Shown here piece after piece: positions 8,318-16,729 of a stretch of 64,000 nt of DNA (within the stretch, counting starts at the first letter, position 1; each line of letters opens with the position of its first letter). The stretch covers positions 1 to 64,000 of the forward strand of contig NZ_JAAQOM010000021.1 in NCBI RefSeq assembly GCF_011682055.1. The letters run 5' to 3'. Origin of the DNA: Telluria antibiotica (lineage in GTDB: Bacteria > Pseudomonadota > Gammaproteobacteria > Burkholderiales > Burkholderiaceae_D). The notes under the pieces are model-generated. The model was not told the origin of the DNA. It ran no database searches and saw only the letters and a program-made list of their open reading frames with translations. The position numbers were made by a program, and so were the translations under genes.

Positions 8318-9637
8318 CAAAAGTTCGCGGGCGCGGCGGATGCGCACGTCCGGCACCAGGCCGGGCATTTCGCCAGCATCCCGTTTTATCGGGACGACGT
8401 CGACCCCGCGCAGTGGCCCTGGCATCTGCCCGGCACCGGGCCCACGCACCTGCTGGCCGAGATGGCGGAGCTGGAAGCCGTGCTGGCGCGCCGTGCGCAG
8501 GCGCTGGGTGTCGAGATCCGGCGCGGTCTCGCCGTCTCGGACGTGCACCAGACGGCGGACGACGTCGCCGTGCACGCGGGCGGAAGCTTCTTTACGGCGC
8601 GCTGGCTCGTGGGCTGCGACGGTGCCCGCAGCGCCGTGCGCAAGGCCGCCGGCTTCGCGTTCGAAGGCACGGAGCCCGAGTTCACGGGCTATACGCTCAG
8701 CCTCGATCTCGCCGAGCCGCACCGCATCGCGGTCGGCCGCACGATGACGGCAGCCGGCATGACGATCCAGTTCCAGCCGGGCCACCTGGCGCTCGGCGAT
8801 TTCGACGGCGGCGTCGGCCACGATGCGGGCACGCCGCTCACGCGCGAGCGCGTGCAGGCGGTGCTGCGCCGCGTGTCCGGCACCGACGCGACGGTCGCCA
8901 CGCTCCATCACGGCACCACCTGGACGGACCGCGCGCGCCAGGCGACGGCCTACCGCGCCCGTCGGGTCCTGCTGGCCGGCGACGCGGCGCATATCCATTC
9001 GCCGCTGGGCGGGCAGGGCCTGAATCGCGGCATCGGCGACGCGCTGAACCTGGGCTGGAAGCTCGCCGCTACCGTTCGCGGCACGGCGCCGGACACGCTG
9101 CTCGACAGCTACCACGCGGAGCGGCATCCGGTCGGCGCGCGGGTGCTGGACTGGTCGCGCGCCCAGGTCGCGCTCATGCGGCCGGAGCCCGCGGCCCGCG
9201 CGCTGAACGCCGTCATGCGCGACCTGATCGCCACGCGCGACGGCGCCACGTACGTCGCCGGCAGGGTGTGGGGCATGCACACGCATGTTGATGTCGGCGG
9301 CGAGCATCCGCTGGCGGGCCGCAGCGTGCCCGATTACCTCTTCGACGACGGCACGACGGTGGCCCACGCGATGCGCGGCGGCGGGGCGCTCCTGCTCGAC
9401 TTCACGGCCGACGCGGCGCTGGCCGCCTTCGCCGGACGCTGCGGCGGCAGGCGGCGCCATGTTGCGGGCAGCGTGCGGGAGCGGCTCGGCGCGGATGCGC
9501 TGCTGGTGCGGCCGTACGGTATCGTCGCGTGGGCGCGCGCCGGTCATCCCGATCCCGCCGAGCTGGAACGCGCGGCGGCGCGCTGGCTCGGCGCCTGTTG
9601 GACTGTGCAGAATGCCGCAGCGCGGCATCAGCGGTAA
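8318..9637 (+). pseudogene. FAD-dependent aromatic monooxygenase, 5'-truncated
   Basis: Similarity to PheA/RdmE/MhpA-type flavin monooxygenases is clear from about 8318. It includes GHFASIPFYRDD, the CDGARSAVRKAAG motif, LLAGDAAHIHSP with GGQGLNRGIGDA, and a thioredoxin-like C-terminal end. The N-terminal Rossmann GxGxxG that binds the FAD ADP moiety, normally the first 60-90 residues, is absent in every frame of 8088-8317. No start codon with a ribosome binding site fits. The open frame can be extended upstream, but that part is arginine-rich nonsense overlapping the previous gene. I read it as a truncated remnant. Confidence 0.72.
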
Positions 9638-9660
9638 TCCGCGCGCGGCCCGCATCCGGC

Positions 9661-9666
9661 TACAAT
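9661..9666 (+). promoter_or_regulatory. -10-like TACAAT immediately before the HDOD gene
   Basis: TACAAT ends 6 bp before the ATG at 9673, placing a transcription start at or next to the start codon. No separate Shine-Dalgarno fits. No -35 match is seen. Confidence 0.4.
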
Positions 9667-9672
9667 AGGCCC

Positions 9673-10641
9673 ATGAAAAACTGGATCAACCGCCTGCGGG
9701 GCGGTGCCGACAACACGGACGGCGCGAAGCCGGCCGTTCCCGCACCCGGCGAGCTGGACGGACAGGTGGGCATGGCCGCCGAGATCGAGGCCACGTATTA
9801 CCGCTGGCTGACGGCGTCCGCCGGCTACGCCGCGCCGGCCGCGATCGAGAACGCGATCCTCGACGAGGTGCGCGGTCTCGCGCGCGACCCCGGCACCGCG
9901 GCCGAGCTGGTGCCGCGCGTGCCGGAAGTGATCCCGCAACTGCTGCGCAGCCTGCACGACGAGGCGTCGAACGCGGAACTGGCGCGCCAGGTCGCGCAGG
10001 ACGTCGTGCTCGTGGCGGAAGTCATCCGCGAGGCGAACAGCGCGTACTACCGGCCCATGTCGCCCGTGAAGACGGTCGAGGCGGCCCTCATGATGCTGGG
10101 CCAGAACGGCTTGCGCATGCTGCTCGCGCGCATCGCCTTCCGGCCCATCATCAAGCTGCAGTCGACGGGGTTCGCGCGCGTGGCCGCGCCGCTCGTCTGG
10201 AACCAGTCCGAGAAATGCGCGCTGGCCGCGAGCCTGATGGCGCCCGGCCTCACGGCGGGCGCGTTCGAGGCCTATCTCGCTGGCCTGATGCAGAACCTGG
10301 GCGTCATCGTCGGCTTCCGCCTGGCCGACCGCGTCTGCGACGACGGCAAGGTGCCCGGTTCCAGCGACTTCGGCCTGCAATTGCTGGACGAGGGCCGCAT
10401 GCTGTCGGCCGCCATCGCCCGCCACTGGGACTTCCCCACGTCCGTCGCCGATGCCATTGCGCACGCGGGCGAGCCGGGCGAGGAAAACCTGGCGCAAGCG
10501 CTCGCGCTGGGCGACCGCATCGCCAAGCTGCGCCTCCTGATCGACGCCCACGTCATCGGCGAGGACGACGGCTTCGTCTCCGAAGGCCTCGACAACTTCC
10601 AGCGCCGCTGCCTCGGCAAGCTGAGCAACGTCGAAAGCTGA
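9673..10641 (+). CDS. HDOD domain signalling protein
   Basis: 322 aa and soluble. The central 85-290 region has the HDOD pattern: an EVIPQLLRSLHDE helix, VVLVAEVIREANSAYY, a MLGQNGLRMLL segment and AYLAGLMQNLGVIVGF, where the classical HD metal pair is not conserved. HDOD proteins act as non-catalytic signalling scaffolds. There is no attached GGDEF or EAL domain. It stands alone between the monooxygenase remnant and the SnoaL-cupredoxin operon and ends in a hairpin. Confidence 0.85.
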   Translation: MKNWINRLRGGADNTDGAKPAVPAPGELDGQVGMAAEIEATYYRWLTASAGYAAPAAIENAILDEVRGLARDPGTAAELVPRVPEVIPQLLRSLHDEASNAELARQVAQDVVLVAEVIREANSAYYRPMSPVKTVEAALMMLGQNGLRMLLARIAFRPIIKLQSTGFARVAAPLVWNQSEKCALAASLMAPGLTAGAFEAYLAGLMQNLGVIVGFRLADRVCDDGKVPGSSDFGLQLLDEGRMLSAAIARHWDFPTSVADAIAHAGEPGEENLAQALALGDRIAKLRLLIDAHVIGEDDGFVSEGLDNFQRRCLGKLSNVES

Positions 10642-10645
10642 CCTC

Positions 10646-10678
10646 GCGCAATGGCGCCGCGTGCGCGCACCATTGCGC
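10646..10678 (+). terminator. stem-loop after the HDOD gene
   Basis: A 9-bp perfect stem GCGCAATGG / CCATTGCGC starts 4 bp after the stop codon. There is no T run, so this may be a factor-dependent terminator or an mRNA-stabilising hairpin. Confidence 0.45.
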
Positions 10679-10762
10679 CACACGCGTGTTGCCACGACCG
10701 TGTTTCCGTGTAATCATGATTTTCGGGCAGGAAACTTTTTTACCGGACGTGGAGGAGACACG

Positions 10763-11215
10763 ATGATCCGCAAGACGAAAGTTGCATCCCTGATACTGGC
10801 GATGGCCGTGCTGCCCTGGTGCGGCGGGCACGCCGTCGCCGGTCCGCTGGACGAGGCGAAGGCGAAGGTCCACCTGGACGCCGTCGCCGCCGGCGACCTG
10901 GACGCGCTGATGCGCGACTATGCGGACGACGCCTACCTGGAGTGGGTCGGGGGCCCGCTCGACGGCCGCTACCACGGCAAGGCCGCGATCCGCGCCGTCT
11001 GGCAGAAATTCATCGCGGCGAACGCCGGCAAGTCCCGTCCGGCCAGCTTCGGCAAGCTGACGGCGCTCGGCAACCCGCGCGGCACGTCGCTGCAGGCCAA
11101 GGCCGACTACGGCGGCGCGGTGCCGGTGAAAGTGTGGCACGTGCTGACCTACCGCGACGGCGACCTCACCACCGAGGTCTGGCAGATCGCGCCCACGCTG
11201 CAGATCGATCCGTGA
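10763..11215 (+). CDS. secreted SnoaL/NTF2-like protein
   Basis: 150 aa. GGAGGAG at 10751 gives a strong ribosome binding site for ATG 10763. A signal peptide ends near HAVAGP (about 27). The remainder has the SnoaL-like fold pattern: HLDAVAAGDLDALMRDYADDAYLEW, GRYHGKAAI and a final VLTYRDGDLTTEVWQI. Such domains act as small enzymes or ligand-binding proteins; which one applies here cannot be told. The stop overlaps the next start in TGATG, so it is translationally coupled to the cupredoxin gene. Confidence 0.75.
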   Translation: MIRKTKVASLILAMAVLPWCGGHAVAGPLDEAKAKVHLDAVAAGDLDALMRDYADDAYLEWVGGPLDGRYHGKAAIRAVWQKFIAANAGKSRPASFGKLTALGNPRGTSLQAKADYGGAVPVKVWHVLTYRDGDLTTEVWQIAPTLQIDP

Positions 11216-11856
11216 TGCCGTCGTCGTCCCCGGCGCTGCTGGCGCTGCTGCTGGCCGGCGCCGCCTCTGCCTCCGCGGCGTCCGTCGAGGTGCTCGTGCA
11301 GACGCCGGCGGGCGGCCCGGTGGCCGATGCCGCCGTGATCGTCGAGCCGCTCGCGGGCCCGGTCCCGCATGCGCGCGCGGGCGCGCATGCCGCCATCGAG
11401 CAGCGGGGCCGCGAATTCCTGCCGTGGATGACCGTCGTGCAGACCGGGACGAGCGTCGACTTCCCCAACAACGACACGATCCGCCACCACGTGTATTCGT
11501 TCTCGGAGCCGAAGCGCTTCGAGATCAAGCTGTACGCCGGCAAGCCGGGCAAGCCCATCGTGTTCGACAAGCCGGGCCAGGTCGACATCGGCTGCAACAT
11601 CCACGACTGGATGGAGGCGCACGTGCTGGTCGTCGACACGCCGTACTTCGCCCGCACGGGCGCGGACGGCCGCGCCACCGTCGCGGGCGTGCCGGCGGGC
11701 CGCTATCGCCTGCGCCTGTGGCATCCGCGCCAGAAGGCGCAGGTCGCGCCGGACGAGATCGACGTGGACGACGCACCCGTGCGCCTGACGCTCGCGCTCG
11801 ACGCGAAACCGCGCGAGCCCAGGCCGCACACCGAGGACGACCCGGACCGCTACTGA
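11215..11856 (+). CDS. periplasmic cupredoxin-like protein (methylamine utilisation type)
   Basis: 213 aa with a signal peptide (about 1-21). An Ig/carboxypeptidase-regulatory-like part is followed by a plastocyanin-like domain with candidate copper ligands: His in IRHHVYSF, then Cys and His in GCNIHDWM with the Met. This matches the small copper proteins annotated as methylamine utilisation proteins. The start ATG overlaps the upstream stop. It is followed 1 bp later by the GGDEF-EAL gene, so the three form one operon. Confidence 0.78.
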   Translation: MPSSSPALLALLLAGAASASAASVEVLVQTPAGGPVADAAVIVEPLAGPVPHARAGAHAAIEQRGREFLPWMTVVQTGTSVDFPNNDTIRHHVYSFSEPKRFEIKLYAGKPGKPIVFDKPGQVDIGCNIHDWMEAHVLVVDTPYFARTGADGRATVAGVPAGRYRLRLWHPRQKAQVAPDEIDVDDAPVRLTLALDAKPREPRPHTEDDPDRY

Positions 11857-11857
11857 C

Positions 11858-14125
11858 ATGTCATCGAGATCGCTGCGGCACAGGATCGCCATCGTCTTCG
11901 TCGGCCTGCTCGTGCTGGTCATGGGCTTCGTGCTCGCGCTCGTCCACAGCAGCAGCGCGCGCATCGTCGAACGCGAGACGCAGCGCGAGCTGGCCGTCGG
12001 CGCCAAGGTATTCCAGCGGCTGCTCGAACAGAACCAGCGCCAGCTGGAGACGGCGGCCACCGTGCTGTCGGCCGACTTCGCGTTCCGCGAAGCGATCGCC
12101 ACGCAGGACCAGCCGACCGTGCGCTCCGTGATCCGCAACCACGGCCAGCGCATCCACGCGCAGGTCATGATGGTCACGGGCATCGACGGCAGGATGATCG
12201 CGACGACGCAGCGCGCGGCGGCGGCCGGCGATCCGTTCCCGTTCCCCGACCTGCTCGCGCAGGCCGAGGCCGCGGGGCGCAGCGCGGGGTTCCGCCAGAT
12301 GAAGAACGGCCAGCTGTACCAGGTCGTGCTCGTGCCGATCATGGCGCCCACGCGCATCGCCTGGGTCGCGATGGGCTTCCACGTGGACGACCGGTGGGCG
12401 AGTGACATGGCGGACGTGACGGGCCTCGGCGTGCACATCGTGCGCGCGGGGACGCCAGGGCTGCTCGCGTCGTCCGCGCCGCCCGCGCAACGGGCCGCGC
12501 TCGAGGGCGGCGCGCGCTACGCCCACGTGGACGTGCCGCTGGACGGCGGCCTGCAGGCCGTGCTGCAGCTTCCGGTCGCGCAGGTCCAGGCGCCGTTCGA
12601 GCAACTGCAGGGACGCCTGCTGGGCGTGATCGGCGCGGCGGTGCTCGTGTTCGCGCTGGGCAGCGTGATGCTGGCCGGGCGCATCGTGCGGCCCCTGAAC
12701 GAATTGTCCGCGGCCGCGCGCCGCATCGCGTTGGGCGACTACGCGCAGCCGCTGCCGCCCGCAAAGGGCGACGAGATCGGCCAGCTGGCCGCGAGTTTCG
12801 AGCAGATGCGCAACGGGATCGCGAGCCGCGAGGAGCGCATCGGCCGGCTGGCCTATGTCGACGAACTGACGGACCTGCCGAACCGCACCCGCTTCCTCGA
12901 AGCGTTCGGCCGCCTCACGCCGGGCGGTGGGGGCGCCGTGCTGGTCGTGAACGTCGACCGCTTCGCCCTCATCAACAACGCGCTGGGCCACCTCGTCGGC
13001 GATCGCCTGCTGCGCGCCGTCGCGGGACAGCTCGCGCCCCTGGTGCCGCCCGGCGGCATGCTGGCGCGCCTGTGGGGCGACCAGTTCGCGTTCCTGCTGG
13101 AGCGCGCGGACGCCGACGCGGCGCGCACCTTCGCCGACGCCGTGCTTGCGGCATTGCGCGATCCCGTCACGCTGGATGGCCAACGCCTCGACATCGAAGC
13201 GGGTGTCGGCATCGCGCTGTATCCGGACGACGGCCCCGATGCGAGCACGCTGCTGCGCCGCGCGGAACTCGCGCTGGCCGCGGCCAAGCGGCGCCATTCC
13301 GGCGTCGCGTTCGCGTCCGAGACGGGCGCCGAGCCCGCGCACGAACAGCTGTCCCTCATCGGCGACATGCGGCGCGCGCTGGCGGCCGGCGAATTCACGC
13401 TCGCGTACCAGCCCAAGCTGGCGCTCGCCAGCGGCCGCATCGTGGCGGTGGAAGCGCTGCTGCGCTGGCAGCATCCGGAGCGCGGCAGCATCGCGCCGGC
13501 GCGTTTCATCCCGTTCGCCGAGCAGACGGGCTTCATCCGCGAGATCACGCCATGGGTGCTCGACATGGCCGTGCGCCAGGCCGCCGTGTGGCATGCGGCT
13601 GGCCTGGACATCGCCGTGTCGGCGAACCTGTCGACATTGGACCTGCTCGACCCATACCTGGGCCGGCGCGTACGCGGCCTGCTGGAACGCCACGCCGTGC
13701 CGGCGCGCCGCCTGTGCCTGGAAATCACGGAGAGCGCGCTGATGGACGATCCCACCCTGGCGCAGGCGCACCTGGACGAACTGGCCGGCCTGGGCATCAA
13801 GCTGTCGATCGACGACTACGGCGTCGGCCAGGCGTCGCTGGCCTACCTGAAAAGCCTGCCCGTCGATGAATTGAAGCTCGACCGCAGCTTCATCACGGCC
13901 GTCACGGAATCGCCGCGCAACGCCGCGATCGTCGAGTCGACGATCATGCTCAGTCACGCGCTGGGACTCACCGTCGTCGCGGAAGGTGTGGAGACGCAGG
14001 CCGAACTGCGCTGGCTGCGCGCGCACGGCTGCGACATCGCGCAGGGTTATGGCATCGGGCGGCCGATGACGGCGGCGCAACTGCAGGACTGGCTGGCCGC
14101 GTTCGTGCCCGACATGACCGTCTGA
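11858..14125 (+). CDS. membrane GGDEF-EAL protein, probable c-di-GMP phosphodiesterase
   Basis: 755 aa. Two membrane helices (about 11-32 and 258-280) bracket a periplasmic Cache-like sensor. HAMP (about 275-330), GGDEF (about 330-490) and EAL (about 500-750) follow. The GGDEF signature is WGDQF (about 407), so cyclase activity is unlikely. The EAL domain keeps EALLRW (about 531), EITES, DDYGVG, LKLDRSF, AEGVET and QGYG, so hydrolysis of cyclic di-GMP is expected. It shares an operon with a SnoaL-like protein and a copper protein, which may supply the signal. It ends 7 bp from the convergent FliD-like gene. Confidence 0.85.
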   Translation: MSSRSLRHRIAIVFVGLLVLVMGFVLALVHSSSARIVERETQRELAVGAKVFQRLLEQNQRQLETAATVLSADFAFREAIATQDQPTVRSVIRNHGQRIHAQVMMVTGIDGRMIATTQRAAAAGDPFPFPDLLAQAEAAGRSAGFRQMKNGQLYQVVLVPIMAPTRIAWVAMGFHVDDRWASDMADVTGLGVHIVRAGTPGLLASSAPPAQRAALEGGARYAHVDVPLDGGLQAVLQLPVAQVQAPFEQLQGRLLGVIGAAVLVFALGSVMLAGRIVRPLNELSAAARRIALGDYAQPLPPAKGDEIGQLAASFEQMRNGIASREERIGRLAYVDELTDLPNRTRFLEAFGRLTPGGGGAVLVVNVDRFALINNALGHLVGDRLLRAVAGQLAPLVPPGGMLARLWGDQFAFLLERADADAARTFADAVLAALRDPVTLDGQRLDIEAGVGIALYPDDGPDASTLLRRAELALAAAKRRHSGVAFASETGAEPAHEQLSLIGDMRRALAAGEFTLAYQPKLALASGRIVAVEALLRWQHPERGSIAPARFIPFAEQTGFIREITPWVLDMAVRQAAVWHAAGLDIAVSANLSTLDLLDPYLGRRVRGLLERHAVPARRLCLEITESALMDDPTLAQAHLDELAGLGIKLSIDDYGVGQASLAYLKSLPVDELKLDRSFITAVTESPRNAAIVESTIMLSHALGLTVVAEGVETQAELRWLRAHGCDIAQGYGIGRPMTAAQLQDWLAAFVPDMTV

Positions 14126-14132
14126 CGGCGGC

Positions 14133-15461
14133 TCAGGCCAGGAAGTCGAACGCCGACGGCGGCCGTCCGCCGTTCATCATCCCGAACAGCGAATTGGCCC
14201 CCGCATTCGTGTACTGCTGCACGAGGGCATTCGCCTGCGCGTTGACCGCCTGGGTCAGCCGCGTTTTCTTGTCGGCGAGTGCGTCGCGGTCCTTCGTCAC
14301 CGCGGTGGCCTCGTTGGCGATCGTGCCACCCGTCGCCAACTGCTGCGCGATGCCGGTGCCGACCTTGTCCGCGAGCCCCGCGCCGCCGTTCGCGAACAGC
14401 TTCGCCACGCGGTCCGGGTCGGCCGCGATCGCCGCGTTCAACGTCGCGTCGTCGACGGCCAGCCTGCCGTTCTTCGCGCTGACGCCGATCGCGGCCAGCG
14501 CGGCGGGATCGATGCCGGCCATCAGGCGCCCGACCTGGTCCTGGGCCTGCGCCAGCATGCGGTCGCCGGCCGCGTCGCCCGTCTTCAGCGCGGCCAGGCG
14601 CGCGGGCAGGGCGTTGACGGCAGCGGCGAACGCCTTCACGTTGCGCGCGATGGCGCTGCCCTTGTCGGCGGAGTCGCCGGCCAGCGTCACCGTGCCCGTG
14701 CCGACGGCCTTGAGGTCCAGCGTGACGCCGGCGATGGCGCCAGCGAGCTTGTTGCCGGCGCTCGTGACGGCCTTGCCGTCGACGTTCACGAGCGCGTCCT
14801 GCGCGGCCCGCGTCTGCGTCACCGTGCCGTGCGCGGGCGGCTGCCAGGTCAGCAGCGCCTGCAGCGCGGGGTCGCCGGTGACGCCGATGCGCATGGCGTT
14901 CGCGGCGCCCGGCTGGCCCGCCAGGCTCAGGACGACGCCCTTGTCGGTGGACGCCAGTGCCGCATCCACGCCGGCCGCCTTGAACGCGGCGGCGATGCCT
15001 TGCGGCGTGTTGTCGGGCGCGCCGATGCGGATCGTCTTGGTGCCGGCGCCCGTGTCGATCTTGACGACGGTGGGCGCGCCGCTGCCGATCGGCGTCGTGG
15101 CGCTCGGCATCCGCACGGTCGACAGTTGCTGGGCCTGGGCCAGTTGCTTCACCTCGATCTTGTGCGTGCCGGCGGCGGCGCCGGTCGCCGTGATGCGCGC
15201 ATCGACCGCCTTGCCGTCGACCTGCGGGACGAGTTTCAGGCCGCTGGCCGCGAGCGTACCGGCGACGGACCTGACGTCGTCCAGCACATTGGCGAGCCGG
15301 CCCAGCACGGACAGGCGCGCGTCGTCGCGCCGGATCTGCGCGTCGACGCCTTGCAGGCCGGGGTTGCGGGCCGTCAGCGACGCGACGGCGCTGCCGTACA
15401 GATCGGACACGCTCCGGTTGCCTGCCGCCGCGGTCGCCGTGGAAGGGATCGTGGATGCCAT
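14133..15461 (-). CDS. orphan FliD-like flagellar cap protein
   Basis: 442 aa without a signal peptide. The N-terminal segment THKIEVKQLAQAQQLST (about 98-115) is the FliD_N hallmark. The C-terminal part (about 235-430) fits FliD_C, including the late coiled coil KDRDALADKKTRLTQAVNAQ. FliD caps the flagellar filament and helps fold flagellin. No other flagellar gene lies within this window, and the protein differs from a housekeeping FliD in its alanine-rich middle. It may be a second FliD or a recruited adhesin. Confidence 0.7.
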   Translation of the reverse strand: MASTIPSTATAAAGNRSVSDLYGSAVASLTARNPGLQGVDAQIRRDDARLSVLGRLANVLDDVRSVAGTLAASGLKLVPQVDGKAVDARITATGAAAGTHKIEVKQLAQAQQLSTVRMPSATTPIGSGAPTVVKIDTGAGTKTIRIGAPDNTPQGIAAAFKAAGVDAALASTDKGVVLSLAGQPGAANAMRIGVTGDPALQALLTWQPPAHGTVTQTRAAQDALVNVDGKAVTSAGNKLAGAIAGVTLDLKAVGTGTVTLAGDSADKGSAIARNVKAFAAAVNALPARLAALKTGDAAGDRMLAQAQDQVGRLMAGIDPAALAAIGVSAKNGRLAVDDATLNAAIAADPDRVAKLFANGGAGLADKVGTGIAQQLATGGTIANEATAVTKDRDALADKKTRLTQAVNAQANALVQQYTNAGANSLFGMMNGGRPPSAFDFLA

Positions 15462-15513
15462 GGGGTGATTATCCGCGCAAGCTTGTCATTTCATGCATTG
15501 AATACCGTGCCGA

Positions 15514-16440
15514 TTACCCGTCAATCTCCGCGTTCGGCGCAGGCGCCTCGGCGAAGGCGGCGACGGCGCCCACGACTTCGCCCGACGCGTCGCGCACGGG
15601 CACCGCGTTGATCACGACGTGCATCCGCTCGTCGTCCGAGAAGCGCACCGTCAGTGCTTCGCCGCGCACTTCCTCGCCGGTGGCGGCGGCGCGCTGCAGC
15701 GGCAGTTCGTCAAGGCCCAGCAAGGTGCTGCCGGCATACACGGCGAACGCGCGCCCGCCGCGGATGTCGGGCCGCGGGCAGTCGCCGCTGTGCAGCCGCA
15801 GCAGGCGTTCGGCCGCCGGGTTGGCCTTGATGCGCCGGCATTCGCGGTCGCCGGCGACGAACAGGGCTGACTGTGCGGCCTGCATGACGCCTTCCAGCTC
15901 GCTCGTGCGGCGCTGCTCGCGCCGCTGGCTGTCCTGCAGCGCGCCCGCCAGGCGCCGCTGCTCCGTGATCTCCTCGACGACGACCGACACACCCAGCAAG
16001 GTGTCGTCGCGGTCGTACACGGGATGCAGGCTCTCGCGCCAGACGCGGCGCGCGTGCGGCCGGGCCGGCGTCGCGCCTTCGAACACGGAGCCGACGATGG
16101 GACGTCCCGTCGCGATCACCTGGCGCAGGCGCACCTCGGCGGACGGCGCGATTTCGGGGATGACGTCGTGGATCGACTTGCCGATGTGGTCCTCGACGGG
16201 CAGGCCGTTGATGTCGGCCAGCAGGCGGTTCAGGCGCACATAGCGCAGGTCGAGGTCCAGCAGGGCCAGGCCGACCGGGACGTGGTCGAACGCGGCCTCG
16301 AGGGTCAGCGCGGCGCGGCGCACGTCGCGGCCGGCGCGCTCGGCGTCCGCCAGGCGCTGCTGCTGCCGGCCCAGGAGGATGGCGACGACGGCCGCGAGGG
16401 GCATCAACAGCAACAAAAGCTCTGCACTTGCGACGGGCAC
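15514..16440 (-). CDS. membrane-anchored double-PAS protein without output domain
   Basis: 308 aa from GTG 16440 after GGAGGAG at a good spacing. One N-terminal membrane helix (about 6-23) is followed by PAS 1 (about 45-165, with AAFDHVPVGLALLDLDLRYVRLN), a coiled coil, and PAS 2 (about 180-300). The chain ends without kinase, cyclase or HTH domain. It may form heteromers with another signalling protein or be a truncated sensor. The downstream gene is on the same strand but functionally unrelated. Confidence 0.7.
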   Translation of the reverse strand: MPVASAELLLLLMPLAAVVAILLGRQQQRLADAERAGRDVRRAALTLEAAFDHVPVGLALLDLDLRYVRLNRLLADINGLPVEDHIGKSIHDVIPEIAPSAEVRLRQVIATGRPIVGSVFEGATPARPHARRVWRESLHPVYDRDDTLLGVSVVVEEITEQRRLAGALQDSQRREQRRTSELEGVMQAAQSALFVAGDRECRRIKANPAAERLLRLHSGDCPRPDIRGGRAFAVYAGSTLLGLDELPLQRAAATGEEVRGEALTVRFSDDERMHVVINAVPVRDASGEVVGAVAAFAEAPAPNAEIDG

Positions 16441-16729
16441 GAATCTCCTCCGAAGACGACCTTTTGCTGGTTGAAATTAACAATGCTGGGTCAGCGATTC
16501 GTCAACATATCATTACATCGGCGAACTGCTCAATATCTGCATGCCAAACTGCGGCCGCGACCGAGGGAAGTGGGGATGTTTGCGCACTCACTTACGAACT
16601 TGCAGCGTTATTGCGGGCACGACCGGGGCGCGACCGACGACGTGTATGCGACAGTAATTTTACGTATATCAAAGGTTTGTCGAATCAATAATAATCGCCT
16701 GCCAGGCAGGTCAAAAAAAGAGGAGACCC

